DNA of 28,532 nt, taken from IMG/VR virus record IMGVR_UViG_3300030102_007053, positions 1 to 28,532 of that record; one strand, given 5' to 3'. Positions 1 to 5,273 of the stretch are shown here, piece by piece. Made by a program: the position numbers and the translations under genes. Each line of letters begins with the position of its first letter. The first letter of the stretch is position 1. Origin of the DNA: a virus. The notes beneath the pieces were generated by a model. That model was not told where the DNA came from, made no database searches, and saw only the letters and a program-made list of their open reading frames with translations.

Positions 1-362
1 TTGTTATCCTCTGATATCATTCGTCTATAAAGTTTATCGTATTCTTTCCAAGCTAATTGTCTTTGTGAAAACGATACTTGCCTTTTTTTTAGTGCGACCT
101 CGTAACAATCTTTCATATCTTCAGGATCTAGTGTCCCCCACTCGCATACTTGTTTAAAATCTTTATCACCACCTATGATCCAATTATGAGCTGATATTTT
201 AATTAATGATGATTTACGATCAGATTGCAGGATTAGTGTTTCATCAAAAGCATTAATGACAACCTCTCGCCACAATTTTTGCTCTGGGTTTAGATTTTTA
301 TCTAAAATACTTCGTGCAAATTTAAGACCAATTTTATGTAATAGATAAGGAGATGCAACCAT
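1..362 (-). CDS. Small phage protein of unknown function (3' end outside window)
   Basis: Open reading frame entering from the left edge; its N-terminus is visible and its C-terminus lies beyond base 1, with about 120 codons present. It starts MVASPYLLHKIGLK at an ATG that overlaps the stop of the next upstream gene as TAATG (bases 360-364), a coupling seen throughout this phage. The middle contains NWIIGGDKDFKQVCEWG followed by LDPEDM. From memory, short phage proteins carry a similar 'W-I-x-DF-x-VCE-x-LDP' signature, but I know no established function for them. No membrane segment or catalytic motif is visible. It is the most distal gene seen in the leftward accessory block. Confident that it is coding; function unknown. 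Confidence 0.75.
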   Translation of the reverse strand, partial: MVASPYLLHKIGLKFARSILDKNLNPEQKLWREVVINAFDETLILQSDRKSSLIKISAHNWIIGGDKDFKQVCEWGTLDPEDMKDCYEVALKKRQVSFSQRQLAWKEYDKLYRRMISEDN

Positions 363-577
363 TAGTGAAAATACATTTTAGATATTTCTTTGAGTAATTT
401 ACGATATTTGGCACTTACTTTTTGTGAGCCTTTTTCATCTTTCATAAATATGTAATCTTGATACAAGCGATCAAATAGGGTATTACGTTCCTCAAAGTCC
501 ATATCTTCAATGTTTATTATCAATGGGACTTCCTCTTGGAGTTGAAACAAGTCGTTAAGATCAATTTTTTTGGACAT
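362..577 (-). CDS. Small acidic hypothetical protein
   Basis: 71 residues, starting MSKKIDLNDLFQLQEE. The N-terminal half is acidic and probably helical; the C-terminal half is basic (KVSAKYRKLLKEISKMYF). There is no hydrophobic segment, cysteine cluster or recognised motif. It sits between the 591-821 gene (13 bases of spacing) and the partial left-edge gene, whose ATG overlaps this stop codon. Its position in a string of small coupled frames supports real coding. I do not recognise the family. A small binding or regulatory protein would fit the size and charge, but that is a guess. Confidence 0.65.
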   Translation of the reverse strand: MSKKIDLNDLFQLQEEVPLIINIEDMDFEERNTLFDRLYQDYIFMKDEKGSQKVSAKYRKLLKEISKMYFH

Positions 578-590
578 ACATTAATCATAA

Positions 591-821
591 CTACTTCTTT
601 TTAGACTTTCCACCATCTATGCAAGTAAATTTTTTAAACTGTTTTGGTGGGAAGGGGTTAAACATTACTTCTCTCATAATGTCATTAGTTTGTTTTAAAG
701 ATAAATTACCTAAGCGCAAGGTATGAATGTAAGACAAAGCACTGACATAATCTCTATGTTTTAATTTTGAAGCTAATAAATACACCAGCTTTTTAAATTC
801 ATCTTTTTTTTCTTTTATCAT
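591..821 (-). CDS. Small basic hypothetical protein
   Basis: 76 residues from the chosen start, MIKEKKDEFKKLVYLLA. A longer frame opens at 857, but the ATG at 821 has a GGGAG Shine-Dalgarno-like sequence a few bases upstream, and the first 12 residues of the longer version look untranslated. The start lies inside the 3' end of the HNH gene (stop at 799), a 23-base overlap. The protein looks helical, with KLKHRDYVSALSYIHTLR in the middle and a Lys-rich tail. Family not recognised. The dense coupled context supports coding; the function is unknown. Confidence 0.6.
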   Translation of the reverse strand: MIKEKKDEFKKLVYLLASKLKHRDYVSALSYIHTLRLGNLSLKQTNDIMREVMFNPFPPKQFKKFTCIDGGKSKKK

Positions 822-1164
822 CACTACTCCCAAAATATATAGATGGATCATAACCACTTAGGTTAAAGTTTCGTGATTCTTGGTACTTGATGTTCTTACT
901 TTTGAACGTTGGTAGCTGACTATCGCAATTCGGACATACAAATCTGAGATTCGAGAGCCTATTATCTGTTTTTACACCATTTATATGGTCAAGTACAAGC
1001 GATAATTTTTTTTTCTGCCATTTACCTTCATTTTTACATATCTGACAGACGTAAGGTATTAATTTATCGTTTAAGACTCGCAATTTAAGATAAGAATAAT
1101 TTTTATAGGTGCAATTTTCTACAAATAATTCTTCGTTAGGTATTTTGCTATGTTGGTTGGCCAT
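799..1164 (-). CDS. HNH endonuclease
   Basis: 121 residues. It shows the HNH fold signature: a CxxC pair at C40/C43, the D59-H60 metal-binding pair in LVLDHINGVKTDNRLSNLR with N68, and a second CxxC at C77/C80. The two CxxC pairs would hold a structural zinc, and the His/Asn/Asp set the catalytic metal. HNH proteins of this length in phages are often free-standing homing or nicking endonucleases, and some assist packaging. It is far from any terminase here, so a homing or nicking role is more likely. The start ATG overlaps the upstream stop as TAATG at 1162-1166. Lys-rich C-terminal tail. Family assignment is strong; the target is unknown. Confidence 0.9.
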   Translation of the reverse strand: MANQHSKIPNEELFVENCTYKNYSYLKLRVLNDKLIPYVCQICKNEGKWQKKKLSLVLDHINGVKTDNRLSNLRFVCPNCDSQLPTFKSKNIKYQESRNFNLSGYDPSIYFGSSDDKRKKR

Positions 1165-1463
1165 TACTTTAACCTATCTCGCCAATCTCTGTGTTCGCCG
1201 CGAGGTGAAATAATCTGTTTATTACAAACGTAATTACTATGTGAAGTAATAACCATTGTTTCTTTGTCTGTACAAGTATAAAAACATTTTACACTATCAT
1301 CACCAAAAAAAGGCTCTACTCGTTTTTCTTGAGTCAAGCGACAAGTAACAAAATATTGATTGCGCTCATCATATAAACGACCTTTACCCTGCCATTTATA
1401 ACTAGATAAAATGACAATAAATAATAATATCTGAACACTAATTTGTTTTTTTTTAAAACACAT
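1164..1463 (-). CDS. Small exported or membrane-anchored hypothetical protein
   Basis: 99 residues from the chosen start MCFKKKQISVQILLFIVILSS at 1463. A longer frame begins at 1502, but the 1463 ATG has GAGG upstream and gives a classical N-terminus: basic residues, then a hydrophobic stretch at about residues 9-19. This predicts a signal peptide or single membrane anchor. The rest is soluble with four later cysteines (in CRLTQ, KCFYTCTDK and NYVCNKQ), fitting a disulfide-bonded periplasmic domain. The start overlaps the 3' end of the sulfotransferase gene by 11 bases. I do not recognise the family. Envelope location is inferred from the N-terminus. Confidence 0.6.
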   Translation of the reverse strand: MCFKKKQISVQILLFIVILSSYKWQGKGRLYDERNQYFVTCRLTQEKRVEPFFGDDSVKCFYTCTDKETMVITSHSNYVCNKQIISPRGEHRDWRDRLK

Positions 1464-2133
1464 ATTTAAAAACCTCAATATCTTGATTGAACATATTTCC
1501 AATTACATTTTTTGTGTAAGCATTGTAATAACTTTTATAATCAACTTTTTTTGAAGCATTTAGGTGGGGTAATTCTGGTAAATTTAAATTATAATCATCT
1601 ACAAACCTAGGCCAATCTTGTTCAAGGTGTTCAAATTTTAAAATTCTATCAAGTTTAATCACAGAGTGAGTCCAAGTTGTCTGATTTAAAACAGGTAACA
1701 TCGTATCATTGTCCTTGTTATTAAACAAAAATTCGCAAAATTCTTCAAAAGTAAGTTTTTCCTGTCCATACAATCTAAATAAGTTGTCTTGGTGAGCATA
1801 ATTATACATAGAAACAACTCTACTCCAAGGATTTCTTACAACAGAGAAACTGACATCATAACATAATTCTATTTGATAATTTTTTACAATGTCACTAAGA
1901 TCTTTAGGCGTTACATGAAAAGAAAAATCTGGATAAGGTAACAAATATTTTTGTTTATTTAGTTGTGTCAAAACATTTGGTCTAAGAAGTTGTACTACAC
2001 TTGTTGCAGAAATTAAAGAAGAAACTGAAATACCTGCTGTTTTTGGAATATGAAAGAAGAGTAATGAACTAGAGTGTTCGTTATTCTTACAAGTGTTCAT
2101 TACTATGTCAGCACCAATATTTAGGATCGTCAT
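1453..2133 (-). CDS. Sulfotransferase family protein
   Basis: 226 residues. The N-terminal FFHIPKTAGIS (residues 26-36) matches the 5'-phosphosulfate-binding loop of PAPS-dependent sulfotransferases. SVVRNPWSRVVSMY (residues 97-110) matches the 3'-phosphate-binding segment of the Sulfotransfer_2-type group. Such enzymes move sulfate from PAPS to carbohydrate or other hydroxyl groups, so a phage copy could modify host surface glycans, virion glycans or a metabolite. An alternative ATG at 2100 (residue 12, MNTCKNNEHSSS) lies just past the upstream stop and may be the true start; neither start has a clear ribosome site. The gene lies downstream of the DnaJ-type zinc protein. Family confidence is good; the acceptor is unknown. 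Confidence 0.8.
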   Translation of the reverse strand: MTILNIGADIVMNTCKNNEHSSSLLFFHIPKTAGISVSSLISATSVVQLLRPNVLTQLNKQKYLLPYPDFSFHVTPKDLSDIVKNYQIELCYDVSFSVVRNPWSRVVSMYNYAHQDNLFRLYGQEKLTFEEFCEFLFNNKDNDTMLPVLNQTTWTHSVIKLDRILKFEHLEQDWPRFVDDYNLNLPELPHLNASKKVDYKSYYNAYTKNVIGNMFNQDIEVFKYVF

Positions 2134-2302
2134 TTAAATCAGCCAAGCCAGAGCTATTTAGATTATCACGAGGATCATCTTTATGTCCTGATCCTTCACA
2201 AACTGTGCAGGTGGTTGTATTATCTACAGTCGTCAGTTTCGTTGTGTCCACTTTAATGTAACCATTACCCAAACAATCTTCGCATATTAAGTGTGTTTTC
2301 AT
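2108..2302 (-). CDS. DnaJ-type zinc-binding small protein
   Basis: 64 residues with two CxxCxGxG-type repeats, CEDCLGNGY (C7/C10) and CTVCEGSGH (C32/C35). This is the pattern of the DnaJ cysteine-rich domain, here reduced to one zinc site. The remaining C-terminus is Asp/Asn-rich. There is no J-domain, so it is not a co-chaperone by itself; small CxxCxGxG proteins usually act as zinc-stabilised protein- or nucleic-acid-binding modules. A strong ribosome site (GGAGGAG) lies in the last codons of the methyltransferase gene, and the ATG overlaps that gene's stop as ATGA (2299-2302). Co-translation suggests a possible link to methyltransferase function, which is inference only. Confidence 0.8.
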   Translation of the reverse strand: MKTHLICEDCLGNGYIKVDTTKLTTVDNTTTCTVCEGSGHKDDPRDNLNSSGLADLNDDPKYWC

Positions 2303-3765
2303 TTTTTCTCCTCCGCCACAATTATTGATTTAAAAAGCTGATAGGCAATCTGTGGCACGATTGAATTGCCTAACGACTTTATTCTATTTACTCTACCTTT
2401 GTCCAATTCATAGGATACCCCATTAGGAACTCCACAAAGTTTGGATTCAATCTCCCACCAACTTTGCCTTTTTTCATCATTTTTACTGGTAGTGAATCTG
2501 AATTCCTCTTTTGATAACTGTTGCTCACTGTTGTGTCCTTGTAATCCCTTTGAGTTGGTGTGGGAAACATCTTGTTTTCTTCCTGAACTTGTATTCTTAG
2601 TGCCTTGGGTATCGTTTTCCCTTGCGCCTTGTGTTTCTCTGCTCTCTTCTCCCAGGTTTCCAAACTCTCTGTGCAATTGTCTTTCGCCACTGGAGTTGGG
2701 TACATTTTTTTCAATTTTTTCCCCCTCTCTCTCAAGCCTGCCTCTATCATCACTTCCTCTTCCAATACTTTCCCTCCCTTGCCATTGGGTCTGCTCCCTG
2801 CTCCTGTTCTTGGAGTTGGATACATCTTCTTGTTCTCCAGATACATCATCGCATCCTGAAGTCTTGCTCCATAGGTCATATGAGGCTTGTTCTTTTTCCT
2901 CAGAATAAAACCCCCAGATTGTGTTCTCTCTACTCTGTCTGGTTGAGGTGTGTTCACATTCGTTGCTGTTGGACTTGGATACATTATTCTCACTGTGTCT
3001 GCTAGATTTAAACTGTGATCTGTTTTTCCCTTCTTTGGCATTCTTCTCCCCTTCTCGTTGAGAACCATATCTGGATGTTCTATTTCTTGAGTCGTGGGTG
3101 TTGGAAACAGAACTTTGTCGGCTAGAGCTGGGTTGCCCCTTTCTTTCCTGTGTTGACTCCCCTTGATGTTGTTGGGACCAATTCGTGAGTCTTGGGTCGT
3201 GGGTGTTGGATACATGTGATTTCCCCAACTCCCTTGATCCCTCTTGTACATACTGGGAGCGCCTTGATTCGCGGTTGCTGTTGGAGTATGCAATAATCCA
3301 GACTCTCTTTCTTTGATGCCAAGCACCGATGCCGCTAGCTGGAATAATACCACATTGGACTTCGAAACCTTCTTTTTCCAGGTCATCTTGCACCTGTCTG
3401 AGGACCATACCGTTTTGGATGTTAACAATTCCTTCCACATTTTCGCCAACAAACCATCGGGGTTTGTAAAGGGACACGACTCTAATAGTTTCATCCCAGA
3501 GATAGCGGTCATCGTCTGTTCCTCTTCGTTTTCCTGCGACTGAGAAGGGTTGACAGGGGAATCCCCCGGAAACAATGTCAACTGATTCAAAAGTATCTTT
3601 CTGGACATCTCTTATATCTCCCAAAATAGGCACATTGGGCCAGTGTTTTCGTAATACTTTTTGACAAAATGCATCTTTTTCTACAAATCCTATTGTTTCT
3701 ATATTATTATATTCTGCACCTAAACTAAAGCCACCAATACCAGAAAAAAGGTCAAGCAGTTTCAT
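2299..3765 (-). CDS. DNA cytosine-C5 methyltransferase (Dcm-like)
   Basis: 488 residues. Motif I is DLFSGIGGFSLG (5-16), motif IV GGFPCQPFS with catalytic Cys71, motif VI ENV (108-110), motif VIII HQRKRVW (150-156), and motif X SLGNSIVPQIA near residues 464-474. It would transfer methyl from S-adenosylmethionine to C5 of cytosine in DNA, typically for protection against host restriction or for marking phage DNA. The odd part is residues about 160-440, where the target-recognition domain should lie: the sequence is almost only Ser, Asn, Arg, Glu, Gln, Gly and Lys, with recurrent SNTHD/SNSN-like units and few hydrophobics. This stretch is also read in the +1 frame by the nested gene at 2388-3608. 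Starts at an ATG in TAATG overlap with a 42-residue gene. Enzyme class is certain; activity of this chain alone is doubtful. Confidence 0.93.
   Translation of the reverse strand: MKLLDLFSGIGGFSLGAEYNNIETIGFVEKDAFCQKVLRKHWPNVPILGDIRDVQKDTFESVDIVSGGFPCQPFSVAGKRRGTDDDRYLWDETIRVVSLYKPRWFVGENVEGIVNIQNGMVLRQVQDDLEKEGFEVQCGIIPASGIGAWHQRKRVWIIAYSNSNRESRRSQYVQEGSRELGKSHVSNTHDPRLTNWSQQHQGESTQERKGQPSSSRQSSVSNTHDSRNRTSRYGSQREGEKNAKEGKNRSQFKSSRHSENNVSKSNSNECEHTSTRQSRENTIWGFYSEEKEQASYDLWSKTSGCDDVSGEQEDVSNSKNRSREQTQWQGRESIGRGSDDRGRLEREGEKIEKNVPNSSGERQLHREFGNLGEESRETQGARENDTQGTKNTSSGRKQDVSHTNSKGLQGHNSEQQLSKEEFRFTTSKNDEKRQSWWEIESKLCGVPNGVSYELDKGRVNRIKSLGNSIVPQIAYQLFKSIIVAEEKK
2388..3608 (-). CDS. Overlapping (+1 frame) PTP-repeat protein nested in the methyltransferase gene
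   Basis: 406 codons on the same strand as the methyltransferase, shifted +1 and wholly inside it (its codons about 53-460). Begins MSRKILLNQLTLFPGDSPVN and ends LNPNFVEFLMGYPMNWTKVE then stop. Seven repeats, [YFH]-[PT]-[TS]-P-[TRV], fall at residues 107-110, 133, 168, 210, 263, 303 and 348, several preceded by an amphipathic segment such as LNLADTVR or ARLQDAMM. A Shine-Dalgarno GGGAG precedes the ATG with about 9 bases of spacing. From memory and unsearched, phage proteins with LPTPT repeats and a closing 'NPxFVEWLMGFPxGWT' segment occur widely, often near Dcm-type enzymes. Function unknown; plausible roles are target recognition for, or partnership with, the methyltransferase. A non-expressed shadow of the main frame remains possible, but the ordered repeats and ribosome site argue against it. 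Confidence 0.62.
   Translation of the reverse strand: MSRKILLNQLTLFPGDSPVNPSQSQENEEEQTMTAISGMKLLESCPFTNPDGLLAKMWKELLTSKTVWSSDRCKMTWKKKVSKSNVVLFQLAASVLGIKERESGLLHTPTATANQGAPSMYKRDQGSWGNHMYPTPTTQDSRIGPNNIKGSQHRKERGNPALADKVLFPTPTTQEIEHPDMVLNEKGRRMPKKGKTDHSLNLADTVRIMYPSPTATNVNTPQPDRVERTQSGGFILRKKNKPHMTYGARLQDAMMYLENKKMYPTPRTGAGSRPNGKGGKVLEEEVMIEAGLRERGKKLKKMYPTPVAKDNCTESLETWEKRAEKHKAQGKTIPKALRIQVQEENKMFPTPTQRDYKDTTVSNSYQKRNSDSLPVKMMKKGKVGGRLNPNFVEFLMGYPMNWTKVE
3611..3625 (-). promoter_or_regulatory. Internal ribosome binding site for the nested frame
   Basis: On the minus strand TTGGGAGATATAAGAGATG places GGGAG about 9 bases before the ATG at 3608. In the methyltransferase frame the same bases encode L-G-D-I-R-D-V, so both signals come from ordinary codons of that segment. 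The spacing is within the usual bacterial range, slightly long. It supports, but does not prove, independent initiation of the 406-codon frame. Confidence 0.5.
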
Positions 3766-3893
3766 TATTTCATAAGTTCCTTATCAATTTTTTTACAATT
3801 GTTTTCAAAATCTTTTTGAGAATACTTTTTTCGTTTTATATGTAGCCACATCCATTGGTAAAGTAACTCTTTTTTTTGAAGCGACATTTTCAT
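3765..3893 (-). CDS. 42-residue basic hypothetical protein
   Basis: A short frame starting MKMSLQKKELLYQWMWLH and ending KKIDKELMK. Its ATG at 3893 overlaps the stop of the 3890-4096 gene as ATGA, and its TAA overlaps the methyltransferase ATG as TAATG. Both junctions match the coupling used in the rest of this strand, and AAGG lies a few bases upstream of the start. It is rich in Lys and aromatic residues with one Cys and no membrane segment. An ATG two codons later (3887) is an alternative start. It may serve mainly to couple methyltransferase translation. Function unknown. Confidence 0.55.
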   Translation of the reverse strand: MKMSLQKKELLYQWMWLHIKRKKYSQKDFENNCKKIDKELMK

Positions 3894-4096
3894 TCTTTTT
3901 CCCTTGTCACACATTCTTGTTTATATTTTGTATATCCAAATATATCTAACGATGGGTTCTTTGGATCTGCTTTTGACCATCCTTTGTCAACCCATACACA
4001 AGTATATTCTCTTTCATTGTTTTTCTTTTGTACGAAGAAATCGGCATTGCTCCACGTATATAAATTAATCATTAGTCCTATTATAAGTGTTTCCAT
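3890..4096 (-). CDS. Small hypothetical protein with hydrophobic N-terminus
   Basis: 68 residues, METLIIGLMINLYTWSNADF at the N-terminus. The first 15 residues are hydrophobic but lack a basic n-region, so this could be a weak signal sequence or simply a buried helix. The body contains CVWVDKGWSKADPKNPSLD and ends in a charged tail. It directly follows the 4097-4339 gene with no spacer (stop at 4097, start at 4096). Several neighbours share this format of a short hydrophobic start and a small polar body. Family not recognised. Confidence 0.55.
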   Translation of the reverse strand: METLIIGLMINLYTWSNADFFVQKKNNEREYTCVWVDKGWSKADPKNPSLDIFGYTKYKQECVTREKE

Positions 4097-4339
4097 TTAT
4101 TTCTCCCAATATTTTTCATAATCTTTTTTACTATTCCAAGGTGGATTCTTCTTTTTTTTGCTAAATTCTTCAGTAGTCTCACAAATTACATATTTTAATC
4201 GCACACGAGGATCATCGTAAATTTCAGCTAATTCAATGATAGCTTTTTCACAATCTGCAACAAGTTGATTTTCATATGTTTTCATAAATAACTTATTATT
4301 TATTTCAAACCAAACTGTTAGTATAAAAAAATCAAACAT
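4097..4339 (-). CDS. Small hypothetical protein
   Basis: 80 residues beginning MFDFFILTVWFEINNKLF, then MKTYENQLVADCEKAIIEL and a Lys-rich tail. The ATG at 4339 has TAGG upstream and overlaps the stop of the 4332-4538 gene by 8 bases. If instead the internal Met at 4285 is used, the hydrophobic N-terminus disappears and a 62-residue soluble protein remains. The segment AEIYDDPRVRLKYVICE looks like an ordinary folded helix-strand unit. I do not recognise it. It belongs to the run of small genes (3765-5159) that heads the leftward accessory operon. Confidence 0.55.
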   Translation of the reverse strand: MFDFFILTVWFEINNKLFMKTYENQLVADCEKAIIELAEIYDDPRVRLKYVICETTEEFSKKKKNPPWNSKKDYEKYWEK

Positions 4340-4538
4340 CTATACCTAACCTTTCTTTAGCTTTTTCCCTTATCAAAAAAGTTTCTTTATCATAACAACC
4401 CCACCCTGTGACATCGTTATCATTTTGTTGTTCATAGATATCAACTTGTTCCCAAATTTGTGCAAAATCACAATAATCAACTTCACCATAAATATGCTCT
4501 AAGCCATTAGATAAAAAAAATATAACAATCCATTTCAT
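4332..4538 (-). CDS. Small hypothetical protein, possibly exported
   Basis: 68 residues, MKWIVIFFLSNGLEHIYGEVDYC at the start, giving a short signal-like hydrophobic segment (residues 3-9) after one Lys. The remainder is acidic with two more aromatic/cysteine clusters (YCDFAQIWEQ, GWGCYDKET). The ribosome site AAGGAG lies 6 bases before the ATG, which makes this one of the better-supported starts in the block. The 4548-4718 gene ends 10 bases upstream. Family not recognised; a small periplasmic or membrane-associated phage factor is possible. Confidence 0.6.
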   Translation of the reverse strand: MKWIVIFFLSNGLEHIYGEVDYCDFAQIWEQVDIYEQQNDNDVTGWGCYDKETFLIREKAKERLGIDV

Positions 4539-4547
4539 AAATACTCC

Positions 4548-4718
4548 TTAAAATCGTGGTTCGTGTAAATTACCATTAAGAATCATTTCTTCATAATAAT
4601 CGGCTTCTTTATCATACCACAGAGCTTTACTCCAATCGCCTTTTACCCTACACATTCTAGCTTGATGACGACAATCGTTCATTTCTTGTTCGCAACTAGC
4701 TAATCGAGGATCAATCAT
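4548..4718 (-). CDS. 56-residue Cys-rich hypothetical protein
   Basis: A short frame starting MIDPRLASCEQEMNDC and ending LHEPRF. Its ATG overlaps the stop of the 4715-4966 gene as ATGA (4715-4718), and its TAA sits just before the ribosome site of the next gene, so it fills the interval exactly. Cysteines fall at residues 9, 16 and 23 (C-x6-C-x6-C) with a His at 18, on a likely helix; this could bind metal but matches no named zinc motif that I know. The C-terminal half is acidic and aromatic (WYDKEADYYEEM). Function unknown. Confidence 0.6.
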   Translation of the reverse strand: MIDPRLASCEQEMNDCRHQARMCRVKGDWSKALWYDKEADYYEEMILNGNLHEPRF

Positions 4719-4966
4719 TCCACTGCTTTCGCAAAAACATAATGGTAATCATCAAAATGTGTGCAATCTTGAATGTGTACTACTTTCATTTTGTAACCGC
4801 CATATTCAAATTCTTTATCCATTATTAAACCAATTCGTTTAGGTATAGAAATGTGTATACCTGCATTATAATCTTCGTGAGCTAAAGAATCATCACGAAA
4901 ACCTGGTGCATATGTTTTATTATCAATATAAGTTAAAAAAGGTGACCATCTAAGTTCTTTACTCAT
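4715..4966 (-). CDS. Small hypothetical protein
   Basis: 83 residues from MSKELRWSPFLTYID. The frame is open further upstream to 5038, but that extension lies inside the 4968-5159 gene; the ATG at 4966 follows that gene's TAA after a single base, so it is the natural coupled start. The sequence alternates strands and turns (HISIPKRIGLIMDKEFEYGGYKMKVVHIQD), suggesting a small beta-barrel or OB/SH3-like fold, and ends HFDDYHYVFAKAVE. No cysteine pair or catalytic motif. Family not recognised. Confidence 0.6.
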   Translation of the reverse strand: MSKELRWSPFLTYIDNKTYAPGFRDDSLAHEDYNAGIHISIPKRIGLIMDKEFEYGGYKMKVVHIQDCTHFDDYHYVFAKAVE

Positions 4967-4967
4967 C

Positions 4968-5159
4968 TTAATTTTCCATAAGTTTTTGTTTAAAATCATC
5001 AGGGTTAGCCCCTTCTTTTTTTGCCAAGTGCTTGACATAATCGTCCACTAACTTAGCAATCATTGAAGCTGGCGCTCTAAATTTTTCTTTGCATAAACCT
5101 TTTAATAAGTCATAATCTGTTTTTCTAACAGCTACTGACTTCCATCTATTTGTGTCCAT
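4968..5159 (-). CDS. Ribbon-helix-helix-like DNA-binding protein (candidate repressor)
   Basis: 63 residues from MDTNRWKSVAVRKTDYDLL. The chosen ATG at 5159 has AAAGGA 6 bases upstream; the longer frame to 5192 lacks this. The layout fits a ribbon-helix-helix (Arc/CopG-type) domain: a short strand WKSVAVRK, helix 1 TDYDLLKGLCKEKF, a turn RAPAS, then helix 2 MIAKLVDDYVKHLAKK. Such proteins dimerise and bind palindromic operators through the strand. It is the first gene downstream of the 5160-5273 divergent control region, the usual place for an autoregulator. DNA-binding is inferred from pattern only; the palindromes at 13213, 16981 and 25842 are candidate targets. Confidence 0.6.
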   Translation of the reverse strand: MDTNRWKSVAVRKTDYDLLKGLCKEKFRAPASMIAKLVDDYVKHLAKKEGANPDDFKQKLMEN

Positions 5160-5212
5160 AATTTTCCTTTCTTTATTGTTAGACATTATCAAGATATATA
5201 AATTATGGGATA

Positions 5213-5253
5213 AGTCAAGGAGAATTGACAGTTTTGATATTTTTTTTTATAAT
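5213..5253 (+). promoter_or_regulatory. Divergent promoter region with perfect consensus sigma-70 promoter
   Basis: On the plus strand TTGACA (5225-5230) and TATAAT (5248-5253) are separated by exactly 17 bases, a perfect -35/-10 consensus pair. Transcription should start near 5260, leaving a leader of about 13 bases that is almost entirely the ribosome site AAAGGAG before the ATG at 5274. On the other strand a TTGACT (5218-5213) lies back to back, 6 bases from the first -35 (GTCAA-N6-TTGAC), probably for the leftward accessory operon, although its -10 is not clear. RNA polymerases at the two sites would compete. Confidence 0.8.
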
Positions 5254-5273
5254 ATCTGTAAAAGGAGTAAAAA

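Noticed and set aside
2441-2908. Plus-strand open frames of 155, 127 and 84 codons opposite the methyltransferase
   Set aside because: They are antisense to the dual-coded region. Low-complexity Ser/Leu/Phe/Pro sequence arises from the complement of the Ser/Arg/Glu-rich frame; there is no ribosome site or recognisable motif.
3122-3322. Third minus-strand frame of 66 codons inside the methyltransferase
   Set aside because: Short, no Shine-Dalgarno, no motif. It is the remaining reading frame of the repeat region.
5205-5212. TTAT-GGG-ATAA inverted repeat in the 5160-5273 control region as an operator
   Set aside because: Arms of only four A/T bases; expected by chance in this composition.
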